Assembly (NCBI GenBank): GCA_963753075.1
Contig: CAVWAR010000017.1
Span: forward strand, 558,001-622,000
Length of the DNA stretch: 64,000 bases
Reading direction: 5' to 3'
Origin: Prado023 sp963753075
GTDB taxonomy: Bacteria; Actinomycetota; Actinomycetes; S36-B12; CAIYMF01
A program made the position numbers and the translations under genes. Below the pieces are notes generated by a model, which was not told where the DNA came from, did not search any database, and saw only the letters and a list, made by a program, of their open reading frames with translations. This document shows, piece by piece, positions 35,182 to 44,459 of the stretch; positions within the stretch are counted from its first letter, which is position 1, and each line of letters opens with the position of its first letter.

Positions 35182-35934
35182 GTGACTATCCGAGTGGGAG
35201 TGCTGGGCGCCCGGGGGCGCATGGGGTCCGAGGTCGTCCGGGCGGTGACCGACGCACCGGACATGGAACTCGTGGCCAGCCTCGACGTCGGCGACGACCT
35301 GCACGCGCTGGTTGACGCAGGCTGTCAGGTGGCCGTTGACTTCACGGTCCCGGACTCGGTGATGGCGAACATGGAGTTCCTGATCGCAGCGGGCATCGCC
35401 CCGGTCGTGGGCACGACGGGCTTCGACGTGGCTCGGCTGGACCAGGTCCGATCCTGGCTCGCCGCCGCCCCCGGCGTCGGTGCGGTCATCGCTCCGAACT
35501 TCGGCATCGCTGCCGTGCTGATGATGCGGTTCGCCGCGGCCGCAGCCCCGCACTTCGAATCCGTCGAGATCGTCGAGCTGCACCACCCACGCAAGGCGGA
35601 CGCCCCCTCGGGCACGGCGGTGCGCACCGCGGAGCTCATCGGCCAGGCGCGCGCCGAAGCGGGCAGCCCCGACATGCCCGACGCGACGCTGTCGACGCTC
35701 GCCGGGGCGCGTGGTGCCGTCGTCGACGGCGTACACGTGCACGCAGTCCGGCTCCAAGGGCTCGTGGCCCATCAGGAGGTGCTGCTCGGCGGGCTGGGCG
35801 AGACCCTGACGATCCGTCACGACTCCTTCGACCGCGCCAGCTTCATGCCCGGCGTCCTGCTGGCCGTGCGCAATGTCAGCTCGCATCCGGGGCTGACCGT
35901 GGGCATCGACGGCTTCCTCGGCCTGGACGGCTGA
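35182..35934 (+). CDS. dapB: 4-hydroxy-tetrahydrodipicolinate reductase
   Basis: DapB catalyses the second step of the diaminopimelate/lysine pathway. The 250-residue protein has the NAD(P) motif VGVLGARGRMGSEV, VVGTTGF, the substrate motif ELHHPRKADAPSGTA with the catalytic His and Lys, and the C-terminal DSFDRASFMPGVLLAVR. GTG 35182 has GGGAG nine bases upstream. dapA is elsewhere in the window (49979). Confidence 0.95.
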   Translation: MTIRVGVLGARGRMGSEVVRAVTDAPDMELVASLDVGDDLHALVDAGCQVAVDFTVPDSVMANMEFLIAAGIAPVVGTTGFDVARLDQVRSWLAAAPGVGAVIAPNFGIAAVLMMRFAAAAAPHFESVEIVELHHPRKADAPSGTAVRTAELIGQARAEAGSPDMPDATLSTLAGARGAVVDGVHVHAVRLQGLVAHQEVLLGGLGETLTIRHDSFDRASFMPGVLLAVRNVSSHPGLTVGIDGFLGLDG

Positions 35935-35945
35935 GTGGCTCGCGT

Positions 35946-36431
35946 ATGACCGGCAAGCGGATGGCCATCCTGATGGCCGTGCTCCTGGGCGCCTACCTGG
36001 TGTTCACGGCGTCACGGGCGCTGGACTTCATCGAGACCGGTGGTGTGGTCCCGGTGCTTCTGGGGCTCGCCATCCTGCTGCTGCCGGCGATCGGCCTGTG
36101 GGCGCTGTGGCGGGAGTGGCAGTTCGGCCGGGCGACCCAGCGCCTCGGGCAGGAGCTGGACGACCGCGGGGAGCTGCCGGTGGACGACCTGCCCCGCCGC
36201 CCGTCCGGTCGCCCCGAGCGAGCAGCCGCAGACGCACGGTTCACTGAGGTCCGCACCCGCGTTGATGCCGACCCGGACGCCTGGGAGCGCTGGTTCGAGC
36301 TGGCCACCGCCTATGACGCGGCCGGCGACCGCAAGCGTGCGCGGCAGTCGATGCGCCGGGCAATCGCGCTGCACGATTCCGGCTCGGCGGGTGGCGCCGG
36401 CTCGGCGGGTGATGCCGGCTCGGCCGGCTGA
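35946..36431 (+). CDS. Membrane-anchored TPR-like protein
   Basis: This 161-residue protein has two N-terminal transmembrane helices (MAILMAVLLGAYLVFTAS; VVPVLLGLAILLLPAIGLWAL), then a basic/acidic linker and a single TPR-like helical pair (DAWERWFELATAYDAAGDRKRARQSMRRAIAL). The C-terminus is a short Gly-Ser-Ala repeat (SAGGAGSAGDAGSAG) encoded by near-identical 18-bp units. The gene commonly follows dapB in actinobacteria. It has no known function. Confidence 0.75.
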   Translation: MTGKRMAILMAVLLGAYLVFTASRALDFIETGGVVPVLLGLAILLLPAIGLWALWREWQFGRATQRLGQELDDRGELPVDDLPRRPSGRPERAAADARFTEVRTRVDADPDAWERWFELATAYDAAGDRKRARQSMRRAIALHDSGSAGGAGSAGDAGSAG

Positions 36432-36473
36432 GCACGCGATTCCGGCTCGCCCGGCGAGCCCAGCCGAGCACAC

Positions 36474-36513
36474 GAACGGCGCCGCCGTCCAAATCAGGAC
36501 GACGGCGCCGTTC
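36474..36513. terminator. Bidirectional terminator
   Basis: A 17-bp stem with one mismatch (starting GAACGGCGCCG) and a 6-nt AAATCA loop sits between the convergent TPR-like and HdeD-like genes and can serve both. Confidence 0.7.
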
Positions 36514-36546
36514 GAGTGATTGCGGTCACGGCCGCGGTTCGCAGCG

Positions 36547-37170
36547 TCAGTCGGTGACGACCTCGCCGGCGGTGATCGCCTGCGCAGCATCCTTGCCGAC
36601 TGAGCGCAGCTGGAACGAGGCCACGATCTCCAGGATGCCGATGAGCACGAGGGTCAGGCCGATGATCCAGCACAGGACCGTCAGCGTGATGCTCGGCCAC
36701 ACCAGGACGGCGGCGCCGGCAAGGATGGCGATGACGCCGCCGGTGATCACGAAGCCACGCCCTGGCACGCCCTTGGCCTGGATGCCAGCGATCAGTTCGA
36801 TGATGCCGCGCACGAGCCAGCCGATGCCGACGATGATCACCAGCAGGGCGACCGCCTGGGCGATCCCCTGGAAGGCGATGAACGCGAGGGCGATCGACAG
36901 GACGCCGGAGACGGCCATCAGGACTCGGGCACCGGTGGTGCGGTCGGGCTGGGTGAAGCTCGCGACGAGAGAGAAGACCCCGCTGATCAGCAGGGAGATG
37001 CCCAGGAGGACGGCCGCGACGGCAACGGTCTTCTCGGGCCACGCGATGACGAAGGCGCCCAGTCCGGCGGTCAGGATGCCGAAGGTGAGCAGGACGCCCC
37101 AGTGCTTGGAGGTCGCAACCATGTCGGACGCCTCGAAGGCGTCGACCGGTGCGGTGGTGTTGGTGGTCAT
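36547..37170 (-). CDS. HdeD-family membrane protein
   Basis: This 207-residue protein has six predicted transmembrane helices in three hairpins (WGVLLTFGILTAGLGAFVIAWP; ISLLISGVFSLVASF; IAQAVALLVIIVGIGWLVRGIIELI and so on), matching DUF308/HdeD proteins linked to acid or stress tolerance in enterobacteria. The ATG at 37170 is chosen because AAGGA lies five bases upstream. It ends near the bidirectional terminator. The function here is unknown. Confidence 0.82.
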   Translation of the reverse strand: MTTNTTAPVDAFEASDMVATSKHWGVLLTFGILTAGLGAFVIAWPEKTVAVAAVLLGISLLISGVFSLVASFTQPDRTTGARVLMAVSGVLSIALAFIAFQGIAQAVALLVIIVGIGWLVRGIIELIAGIQAKGVPGRGFVITGGVIAILAGAAVLVWPSITLTVLCWIIGLTLVLIGILEIVASFQLRSVGKDAAQAITAGEVVTD

Positions 37171-37294
37171 GTGTGTCCTTGATGATGTGACGCGCCCAGG
37201 ATGGGCACGTCGACGTGAGGGGAGAGTTCCCCTCCGACGTGCTGGCCAAACCAGTTCGAATCGGACGATTGGGGGCGAGGACCGGGCAACCACC

Positions 37295-38068
37295 TCAGCC
37301 GCGCGCCCTCCTCAGGACGGTCATCGCGCTCGCCCCGTATCCACCGCCGAAGAGGGCGGCGTGCACGAGCAGGGGCCAGGCCTGATGCAGCGGAACTCGG
37401 TCGCGCCAGCCCTCGGCCAGCGGGGTGGCCTGTCCGTACCCGTCGATGATCCGCTCGAAGTGGTCGGCACCGAACAGCGCCAGCATCGCAAGGTCGGACT
37501 CGGGGTGACCGCCATGTGCCGCGGGGTCGATCAGCCACGCCTGGCCGTCCGCGCCCCACAGCACATTGCCGTTCCAGAGGTCGCCGTGCACCCGCGCGGC
37601 TGGCCCCGGCGGCCCGGTGTCGACCTGCCCATCGAGCAGGTCGGACACGAACCGGTCAACCTCCGCCGTCTGCCGAGCGTCCAGCCCGCCGCGGTCGCGT
37701 GCCATCCGGGCTGTGGCCCCGATCCGGTCGGTTGCCCAGAAGTCGGTGAAGGTGGCGCGCTCGGCGTAGGGCATGGGCAGGTCGCCGATCCACCCATCGG
37801 GGCCCGGTGCGCCCGGGGGAGGGCTGCCGAAGGCGGGAGCGCCGGCGCGGTGCAGCACCGCCAATCGGCCACCGAGCTGCTGGGCGGCCGCAGCCGACGG
37901 TGGGCCCTCGGGCACGCGGGCGATGCCGATGCGGGACGCGCCCACCTCCACGACGTCCGGAATGGGCGGCCCACCTGGGACGCGGATCCACGCCAGTCCC
38001 GCGGCCTCGGTGGCCAGGAACCGAGCGGCGGCGGCCCCCGAACGGCGCTTCCAGTGGACCTCGGACAC
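37295..38068 (-). CDS. Fructosamine kinase family protein
   Basis: This 257-residue protein-kinase-fold enzyme has the catalytic VHGDLWNGNVLWG loop and the metal-binding LIDPAAHGGHPESDLAM, as in fructosamine/ketosamine-3-kinases that phosphorylate glycated amines for deglycation. The family substrate is inferred. GTG 38068 has GATGAT six bases upstream, and the gene is divergent from the HAD gene 65 bp away. Confidence 0.87.
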   Translation of the reverse strand: MSEVHWKRRSGAAAARFLATEAAGLAWIRVPGGPPIPDVVEVGASRIGIARVPEGPPSAAAAQQLGGRLAVLHRAGAPAFGSPPPGAPGPDGWIGDLPMPYAERATFTDFWATDRIGATARMARDRGGLDARQTAEVDRFVSDLLDGQVDTGPPGPAARVHGDLWNGNVLWGADGQAWLIDPAAHGGHPESDLAMLALFGADHFERIIDGYGQATPLAEGWRDRVPLHQAWPLLVHAALFGGGYGASAMTVLRRARG

Positions 38069-38133
38069 CGGGGAATCATCGCAAGGCAGCTGTGCAGCCG
38101 GCGCGGCGGATCTCGCGATGCGAGGATGGCCAG

Positions 38134-39039
38134 GTGACCGGACCGGACCCCGCGACCCCAGCGCCAGCGCCAGCCCCGACGGATGCCTCCCGCCCCCGGG
38201 ACGACGCTGTGCTGCCCCCGGAGTTCGACCATGTGCCGGACATCCGACTCATCGCCTGCGACATGGACGGCACTTTGCTCGATGACGAGGACACCATCCA
38301 CGACGAGTTCTGGCCGCTGATCAAGGTGCTCCACGACCGCGGGATCACGTTCTGCCCGGCCTCCGGGCGGCAGTACTACAACCTCGTGCAGCGCTTCGCC
38401 CCCATTGCTGATGACGTCATCTTCATCGCCGAGAACGGCACCTACGTGGTCCAGGAGGGCCACGAGATCAGCTCGGACTGCCTCGACCGGCAGGCCGCCC
38501 GCGAGCTGGTCGGCGTTGCCCGCGACCTGCGTGACGGCGGCGCCGACGTCGGAGTCGTGCTGTGTGGGAAGGCCTCGGCGTACATCGAGCGCACCGATGA
38601 GGCGTTCCTCAGCGAGGTCGTGAAGTACTACCACCGCCTGCAGCTCGTCGAGGACCTCAACGAGGTCGACGACGACGTCCTCAAGGTGGCGGTGTTCGAC
38701 TTCGTCTCCTCGGAGCGCATCACGGCGCCGGCGTTCAGCGCGTTCCGCGACACCCACCAGGTTGTCGTGTCCGGCCAGCACTGGCTCGACGTCATGGACG
38801 CCCACGCGAACAAGGGCGCCGGCATCCGCGCCATCCAGGAGGCCCGCGGGATCACCCGGGCACAGACCATGGTGTTCGGCGACTTCCTCAACGACCTCGA
38901 GATGATGGACGAGGCCGACTACTCGTTCGCCATGGCCAACGCGCACCCCGAGCTCGCCGCCCGTGCCCGATTCCGGGCCCCGGGGAACACCGACAACGGT
39001 GTGGTCCGGACGATCACCAGCGTGCTGCAGCTGCCATGA
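38134..39039 (+). CDS. HAD-superfamily (Cof-type) phosphatase
   Basis: This 301-residue hydrolase has motif I DMDGTLLDD with nucleophile Asp43 and acid/base Asp45, motif II PASGRQ, and motifs III/IV KGAGIRAI and MVFGDFLNDLEMM, plus a C2-type cap. The Pro/Ala-rich first 30 residues are probably disordered. GTG 38134 is preceded by GAGGA with seven bases spacing. It overlaps the next gene by four bases (ATGA). The substrate is unknown, probably a sugar phosphate. Confidence 0.88.
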   Translation: MTGPDPATPAPAPAPTDASRPRDDAVLPPEFDHVPDIRLIACDMDGTLLDDEDTIHDEFWPLIKVLHDRGITFCPASGRQYYNLVQRFAPIADDVIFIAENGTYVVQEGHEISSDCLDRQAARELVGVARDLRDGGADVGVVLCGKASAYIERTDEAFLSEVVKYYHRLQLVEDLNEVDDDVLKVAVFDFVSSERITAPAFSAFRDTHQVVVSGQHWLDVMDAHANKGAGIRAIQEARGITRAQTMVFGDFLNDLEMMDEADYSFAMANAHPELAARARFRAPGNTDNGVVRTITSVLQLP

Positions 39040-40031
39040 CCGACATCATCAACGCGCGCTTCACCCCTGCGCCCCCCTGGCTGACCGGCAACCTCCAGAC
39101 CGTCGCCGACCGCATCCGCCCGCATGACCACGACCTGTCCAAGGTCTCGACCGAGCAGCGACTGCTGGTCGGGATGCAGGATGGATCCGGGGATGCCCTG
39201 GCGGTCCGGCTGCACCGCCCCCGGCTTGCGCCGCGCACGGATCGTCCGGTGGTGCTGGTCGTGCACGGCCTCGGCGGTTCCATCGAATCGACCTACGTCC
39301 GTGCCACGGCGCTCGGCCTGCTGCGCGCCGGCTACCCGGTGGCGCGGGTCGACCTGCGTGGCGTCGGGGACTCCTCCGAGCACTGTCAGATGCTGTACCA
39401 CGGCGGTCGTTCGGAGGACCTGCGCACGGTCCTGCGGAACCTGGCCCAGCAGCCGGACGTGGACGGCGTTGCACTGGTCGGGTTCTCCCTCGGCGGCAAC
39501 GTGACGCTCAAGCTGCTCGGCGAGCCGCTCGAGGGCCTGCCGATCCGTGCCGGCGTCGCCGTGTCGGCACCGGTGGACCTCAGCGTTGGCAACGAGCACC
39601 TGCGCCGGCGCATGTTCGGCCTGTACGAGAAGTTCCTGGTGCACAGGCTCAAGGTGGATTCGGGTCACTCCGGTCTGGCCCTCACCGATGAGGAGCGGGC
39701 TGCGATCGCGCAGGTGTCCACGCTGACCGAGTTCGACGACCTGATCACCGCCAAGCACAACGGCTGGCGCGATGCGGCCGAGTACTACGCCGTGAACTCC
39801 AGCGCACAGTTCCTGCCGAGCATCACCGTCCCGACACTGGTGGTTCACGGACTCGATGACCCGATGATCCCGGCCGGGCCCTACCACGCGATCGACTGGG
39901 CGGGGCTCGAGGCGACGACGCCGGTCCGCCGGGCCATCACGCGCACCGGTGGCCACGTGGGCTTCCACGAGCGGGGCGCGGAGCTGCCCTGGTACGTCGG
40001 CCGCACGGTCCAGTTCCTCGAAACCGCCTGA
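39036..40031 (+). CDS. YheT-like alpha/beta hydrolase
   Basis: This 331-residue hydrolase has an N-terminal PPWLTGNLQT block, the oxyanion region VLVVHGLGGS, the nucleophile elbow VGFSLGGN, an acid in HGLDDPMIP and the catalytic His in TGGHVGFHE. This layout fits the YheT/ABHD1-3 group of esterases/lipases. It is translationally coupled to the HAD gene. The substrate is unknown. Confidence 0.88.
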   Translation: MTDIINARFTPAPPWLTGNLQTVADRIRPHDHDLSKVSTEQRLLVGMQDGSGDALAVRLHRPRLAPRTDRPVVLVVHGLGGSIESTYVRATALGLLRAGYPVARVDLRGVGDSSEHCQMLYHGGRSEDLRTVLRNLAQQPDVDGVALVGFSLGGNVTLKLLGEPLEGLPIRAGVAVSAPVDLSVGNEHLRRRMFGLYEKFLVHRLKVDSGHSGLALTDEERAAIAQVSTLTEFDDLITAKHNGWRDAAEYYAVNSSAQFLPSITVPTLVVHGLDDPMIPAGPYHAIDWAGLEATTPVRRAITRTGGHVGFHERGAELPWYVGRTVQFLETA

Positions 40032-40047
40032 GTGCGGGAACCCGTGC

Positions 40048-41666
40048 CTAGCCCCGCGGGGCGTTGAGGCGGCGGAACAGGTCCTTCGTCGCGGGGTGGA
40101 GGTCGGCGAAGACCGCGAAGTTCCGATCGTGGACGGCGCGGGCTGCAGGGATCGGGCGTGAAGCGGGCGCGCACGTCGACGGTCCGGGCAGCGGCCTCCA
40201 GGCTCGGGAACCGTCCAGCGCCCCACGCCGCGACCAGGGCCGCGCCGGCAGCACCGGCATACTGCGGGTCGACCACAGCGGCGACCGGGTGCCCCGTGAC
40301 GTCCGCGAGGATCTGGGCCGTGGCATCCGACACGGCCCCGCCGCCGGCGAAGCGCAGCTCGAACGACGGCCGGACCCGGCGCGCCTGCCCCTCCAGCAGG
40401 AGCCTCTTGTTGTAGGCGATGCCCTCCACGACCGCCCTGATCATCTGCCGCTTGCCGGTGTCCAGGCCGATGTTGAGGAATATGCCGCGCACGTGTGGAT
40501 CCTCGAACGGTGAGCGGCTGCCGTGCATCCACGGGGCGAAGAGCAGCCCGCCGGATCCTGCGGGCACATCGGCGATCGTGGCGGTCAAGTAGTCCAGCAG
40601 CGTGTCGTGCTCGTCGTCGGGGCCCGCCCGTGCCCCCGGAGCCAGCCGTGCGCTCGTGCGCCTCGAGGTAGACGCCGATGTCGTCGCGGGCCAGGTGGTC
40701 GCGGACCCACTCGAGGCACTTGCCCGAGGTCTCCTGCTCGCCGAAGTAGTTGAACCGACCGGGTTCAGCACCGGGGACGGAGGCCATCATCGTGCGCACG
40801 TCCACGATCCGCCGGTCAGTCACGGTGGAGACCCAGCCGCTGGTGCCGACGTAGACGTGCGTCGCGCCGATGGCGGTGGCCCCCGCCCCGACCCCGATGA
40901 GCGAGGCGTCCCCACCTCCGGCGAAGACCGGTGTGCCGCTGAGCAGTCCCAGTTCGGCCGCCGCAGTCGGGGTCATCGGACCGACCTCCGCGGACAGCGG
41001 CACAATCTCCGGGAGGTGCTCGGGTCGCACCCCGAAGCGCTGCATCAGCCAGGGGCTCCACTCGCAAGTTCCGCCGCGGGTGTCGGCCAGGAAGGTGGCG
41101 AACGCAGAGTCGGTGCTCATCGTGAAGCGTCCGGTGCTGCGCGCCGTCAGGTAGTCCTTGGCGTCCAACCACCGGTGGACCCGGCTGAACGCCTCCGGCT
41201 CCTCATCGGCGACCCGCAGGTACTTCCAGAGCGGATCCTTGGAGCTGGCCGCCACGCCACCTGCGATCCGCAACCACGGCACCAGGAGTGCTGCGCCGAT
41301 ACCTGCAATCCGAGGGCCACCGCGGGTCAGCTCGACCATCCGGGTCGTGGGCCGCTGATCCAGGTAGCTCAGCGCCGGCCGGACCGGCTCACCCGTGGAG
41401 TCAACGAGGATCAGGCACTGCATCTGGGCGCAGAACGTCAGGCCACCGATGTCCTCGGGCGCCGTCCCGGTTGACCGGAGCAGCTCCGGCACGGAGTCGG
41501 CCAGGGCCGCCCACCAGTCGGCGGGGTCCTGCTCCGCGGTCCCGTCCGCGGCGGTGCGAAGGGGGAGCGGCCGCGCCGTCGCTGCCAGCAGGGTCAACTG
41601 GTCACCGACCTCGTAGAGGCACGTCTTGAGCGACGTCGTGCCCAGATCGGCGCTGACCAGCTTCAT
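40048..41666 (-). pseudogene. FGGY-family carbohydrate kinase, two frameshifts
   Basis: This is a xylulokinase-like sugar kinase read in three frames. Frame one (from ATG 41666) covers the phosphate-binding SADLGTTSLKTCLYE, FCAQMQ, YLDQRP and VYVGTSGW to YLEAHERTAG. Frame two starts near 40620 with DEHDTLLDYL and contains LLFAPWMHGSRSPFED, VEGIAYNKRLLL and the ATP-site FAGGGAVSD. Frame three (about 40150-40048) gives DRNFAVFADLHPATKDLF and the stop. Each break is explained by one extra base, the first in a GGGG run at 40619-40622. All domains are otherwise present. It is divergent from the aminotransferase gene and probably part of the same sugar or amine catabolic cluster. Confidence 0.8.
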
Positions 41667-41766
41667 GGACCCCGAGTATCCACCACACCCGAGCCAGACC
41701 CGCCGAACCGAACAAGGCACGCCGACCCGCCTCAGGCAACCGCCGCCCCGCCCCCCACCCCCTGCA

Positions 41767-41830
41767 GAATCTCCGCGTCGGGCAGGGACCTCCGCGTCGG
41801 GCAGGGACCTCCGCGACGGCGGGGAGATTC
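41767..41830. promoter_or_regulatory. Tandem 19-bp repeats inside an inverted repeat, divergent control region
   Basis: CTCCGCGTCGGGCAGGGAC occurs twice head to tail (41771-41789, 41790-41808), with a partial third copy. The array is bracketed by GAATCTCC (41767-41774) and GGAGATTC (41823-41830). It lies between the divergent kinase and aminotransferase genes and may be a regulator-binding site. Downstream, GGGTCTTG occurs twice before the aminotransferase. Confidence 0.5.
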
Positions 41831-41946
41831 CCGCCCCACGCGGAGGGTCTTGCCGAAGCGGGGCGGGTCTTGGTGCTGACCGCATTCCTTGGCTGGTCGC
41901 CGTGGTGCGAGGATTGGGGTCACTCACTCAACGCAGGAGGATGGCT

Positions 41947-43420
41947 GTGTCCGACGGCTTCGCGATCACCGAGTACCCCGACGTCCCACGCGTGATCGGT
42001 GACCTCGATGCGTTGATCGCCCAGCCGATCCGGCAGCTGCGCCGGGAGGCCCTGCAGGGGTACATCGACGACCACTTCGAGAAGGGGTGCCAGTCGTCGA
42101 AGGCGATGACCGCCGAGGCAGCCGAGTACATCCCCGGGGGAGTCCAGCACAACCTCGCGTTCAACATGCCCTTCCCGCTGGTGATCACCAAGGCATCCGG
42201 CTGCCACCTGTACGACCTCGACGGCAACGAGTACCTCGACTTCCTGCAGGCCGGCGGACCGACGGTCCTCGGCTCGAACCCACCCGAGGTCCTCGAGCAG
42301 GTGATCGAGCTGCTGCGCACCACGGGCCCGTCCACCGGCCTGTTCCACGAGTACGAGCTGAAGCTGGCGCGGTTCATCGCCGACCACATGCCGGCCGTGC
42401 CGATGTTCCGCATGCTGGGCTCCGGCACCGAGGGCTGCATGGCGGCGATCCGCGTGGCCCGGCTGGCCACCGGGAACAAGAACATCGTGAAGATGGGCGG
42501 GGCGTACCACGGCTGGTCCGACCAGCTCGCCTACGGACTGCGCATTCCCGGAACGCGCCATCACGAGGCGCACGGGGTGCCCAGGTACATCTTCCGGCAC
42601 ACCCAGGAGTTCCACCCGGGCGACCTCAACGCCCTGGAGCGGACGCTGAAGCTCAACCGTGCCCGTGGTGGGACGGCGGCGGTGCTGATCGAGCCGGTCG
42701 GGCCGGAGAGCGGCACGCGCCCGCTGCCCTACGGCTTCAACGCCGGCGTCCGGCGAGTTGTGCGACAAGTACGGCGCCCTGCTGATCTTCGACGAGGTCG
42801 TCACCGGGTTCCGGGTCGGCCTGGCCGGGGCGCAGGGCTACTTCGACGTCGAACCCGACCTGACCGTGTTCGGCAAGGTCGTGGCCGGCGGGTATCCCTC
42901 GGCCGGCGGTCTGGGTGGCAAGCGTGAGTACATGAAGTACCTCTCGGCCGGGATCGAGGCGGGCTCGAAGAAGGCCCTGGTGGGCGGGACCCTGGCGGCC
43001 AATCCGCTGTCGTCGGCCGCGGGGTACTTCACGCTCGTGGAGATCGAGCGGCAGGGTGCGGCCGAGCGGGCCGGCGCGATGGGCGATCGGCTCGTCGCCG
43101 GCCTCAAGGACTCCGTCGCCCGCCGGGGCCTTCCGTTCGTGGTCTACAACCAGGGTTCGATCGTGCACCTGCAGACCGTGGGCACCATGCACTTCACGGT
43201 GGACTTCAACCGGATCTGGGAGATCCCCGGCAAGCTCAAGGAGATCAAGGCGCGCAAGACCGTGATGGAGGAGATGGGGGCGGCCTACACCGCTGAGGGT
43301 GTGATCACCCTGGCGGGCTCCCGGCTCTACACGAGTGCCGCCCACACTCCCGAGACGATCGACCAGGCCGTGGCCGCGCTCGATCGGGTGTTCGGCCAGA
43401 TCGAGGGAGCTCGGCCGTGA
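41947..43420 (+). pseudogene. Class III aminotransferase (GSA-aminotransferase-like), one frameshift
   Basis: This PLP-dependent aminotransferase resembles glutamate-1-semialdehyde aminotransferases. The first frame has the LYDLDGNEYLDFLQAGGP block, GSGTEGCMAAIRVAR and GAYHGWSD; it breaks at about 42752. The second frame resumes CDKYGALLIFDEVVTGFR and has FGKVVAGGYPSAG and TLAANPLSSAAG. Removing one G in CCGGCGAG at 42751-42756 restores the frame. GTG 41947 is preferred over ATG 41941 because AGGAGG is six bases before the GTG and directly abuts the ATG. The end overlaps the aldolase start by four bases. Confidence 0.8.
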
Positions 43421-44409
43421 AGGAGGCCGAGGCTCGCCGCGAGCTCGTCGAAGCTGGGCACCGGCTGCTTGCCGACGGGCTGGTGGCCCGGACGTGGGGG
43501 AACCTGAGTGTGCGCCTGGACGAGCGGACGATGGCCATCACGCCCAGCGGGATCGCCTACCCGGACCTCACCGAGGAGATGATCGTGCGTGTCGACCTCG
43601 AGACCGACGAGTGGTCCGGGCCCTACAAGCCAAGTGGCGAACGCAAGGTCCACCGCGAGGTCTACCGGCGCCGCCCCGAGGTGATGGCCGGTGTGCACAC
43701 CCACCAGGTGGCTGCGTCAATCTGCGCGGCTGCCCGCGTGCCGGTCCCCACGTCCTTCGGGGAGGTGCCCTGTGCCCCCTACGCGCTGCCCGGGACCAAG
43801 AAGCTCACCGAGGCCACGGTTGGCGCCCTCGGTGACCGCCCGGCTGTGCTGATGGCCAACCACGGCGCGTTCACGGTCGGGCCCGCGCTCGAGCAGGCCT
43901 TCGACCGAATCATCGAGCTGGAGCAGGCGTGTGCCGGATACGTCGTGGTCAAGCGCCCGCGCGAGGGATCCCACCTCCCCGCTGATGCCGATGCTCCGTG
44001 GGATCCCGCCTGCCTGACCCCGGTCACGCTGGCCGACGGGACCCAGGGCTGGGTGTCCACTGCCCCGTTCACTGTGCGCTTCTCGGTGCTTGGCCGGGCA
44101 CTCCCACCGGTGCTCGACGACCTGGCCCAGCTCACCGGTCGACACGTCGCCACCGTGAAGACGATGCCCACCAAGCGCCCGCGCCGCGACGCAGTCCTGG
44201 TCGCGGGACAGGGCGCCCTGGTGCTCGGTGCGGACCACGAGGCAGTCGCGATGGTCGTGGAGAAGGCCGCCCGGGCGTGGATCGGTGGGCAAGGACTCGG
44301 GGGCGCCAAGGCGCTGCCGGCGTGGGAGGCGCTGCTCATGCGCGCGGTCTACGCCCGCTCGTACTCCAAGCAGGCCGCCGCCGCGCACCCCGGGGGTGCC
44401 CCCGCCTGA
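43417..44409 (+). CDS. Class II aldolase/adducin family protein with extra C-terminal domain
   Basis: This is a 330-residue protein. Residues 1-190 are a class II aldolase domain: TWGNLSVRL, ITPSGIAY, zinc ligands in VHTHQVAAS and the later NHGAFTVG. The final ~140 residues (GWVSTAPFTVRFSVL to the end) form an additional domain not found in short fuculose-phosphate-type aldolases and not recognised by me; it ends Ala/Gly/Pro-rich. The GTG start lies in the aminotransferase stop. The divergent kinase suggests kinase-then-aldolase catabolism of a sugar or sugar acid. Confidence 0.8.
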   Translation: MKEAEARRELVEAGHRLLADGLVARTWGNLSVRLDERTMAITPSGIAYPDLTEEMIVRVDLETDEWSGPYKPSGERKVHREVYRRRPEVMAGVHTHQVAASICAAARVPVPTSFGEVPCAPYALPGTKKLTEATVGALGDRPAVLMANHGAFTVGPALEQAFDRIIELEQACAGYVVVKRPREGSHLPADADAPWDPACLTPVTLADGTQGWVSTAPFTVRFSVLGRALPPVLDDLAQLTGRHVATVKTMPTKRPRRDAVLVAGQGALVLGADHEAVAMVVEKAARAWIGGQGLGGAKALPAWEALLMRAVYARSYSKQAAAAHPGGAPA

Positions 44410-44446
44410 CCGGATCCGGACTCCGGCGGGATGCCCGGGCCCCGGA

Positions 44447-44452
44447 TATCGT
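44447..44452 (+). promoter_or_regulatory. -10 element for Gly-rich membrane protein gene
   Basis: TATCGT is followed by seven bases and the ATG at 44460. The GGAG between them is too close to the start to act as a normal ribosome binding site. Confidence 0.55.
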
Positions 44453-44459
44453 GGAGTGC

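Noticed and set aside
36360..36460. Gly-Ser-Ala repeats at the end of the TPR-like gene as a mobile or CRISPR-like repeat
   Set aside because: They are short in-frame 18-bp codon repeats encoding a flexible tail and do not recur elsewhere in the window.
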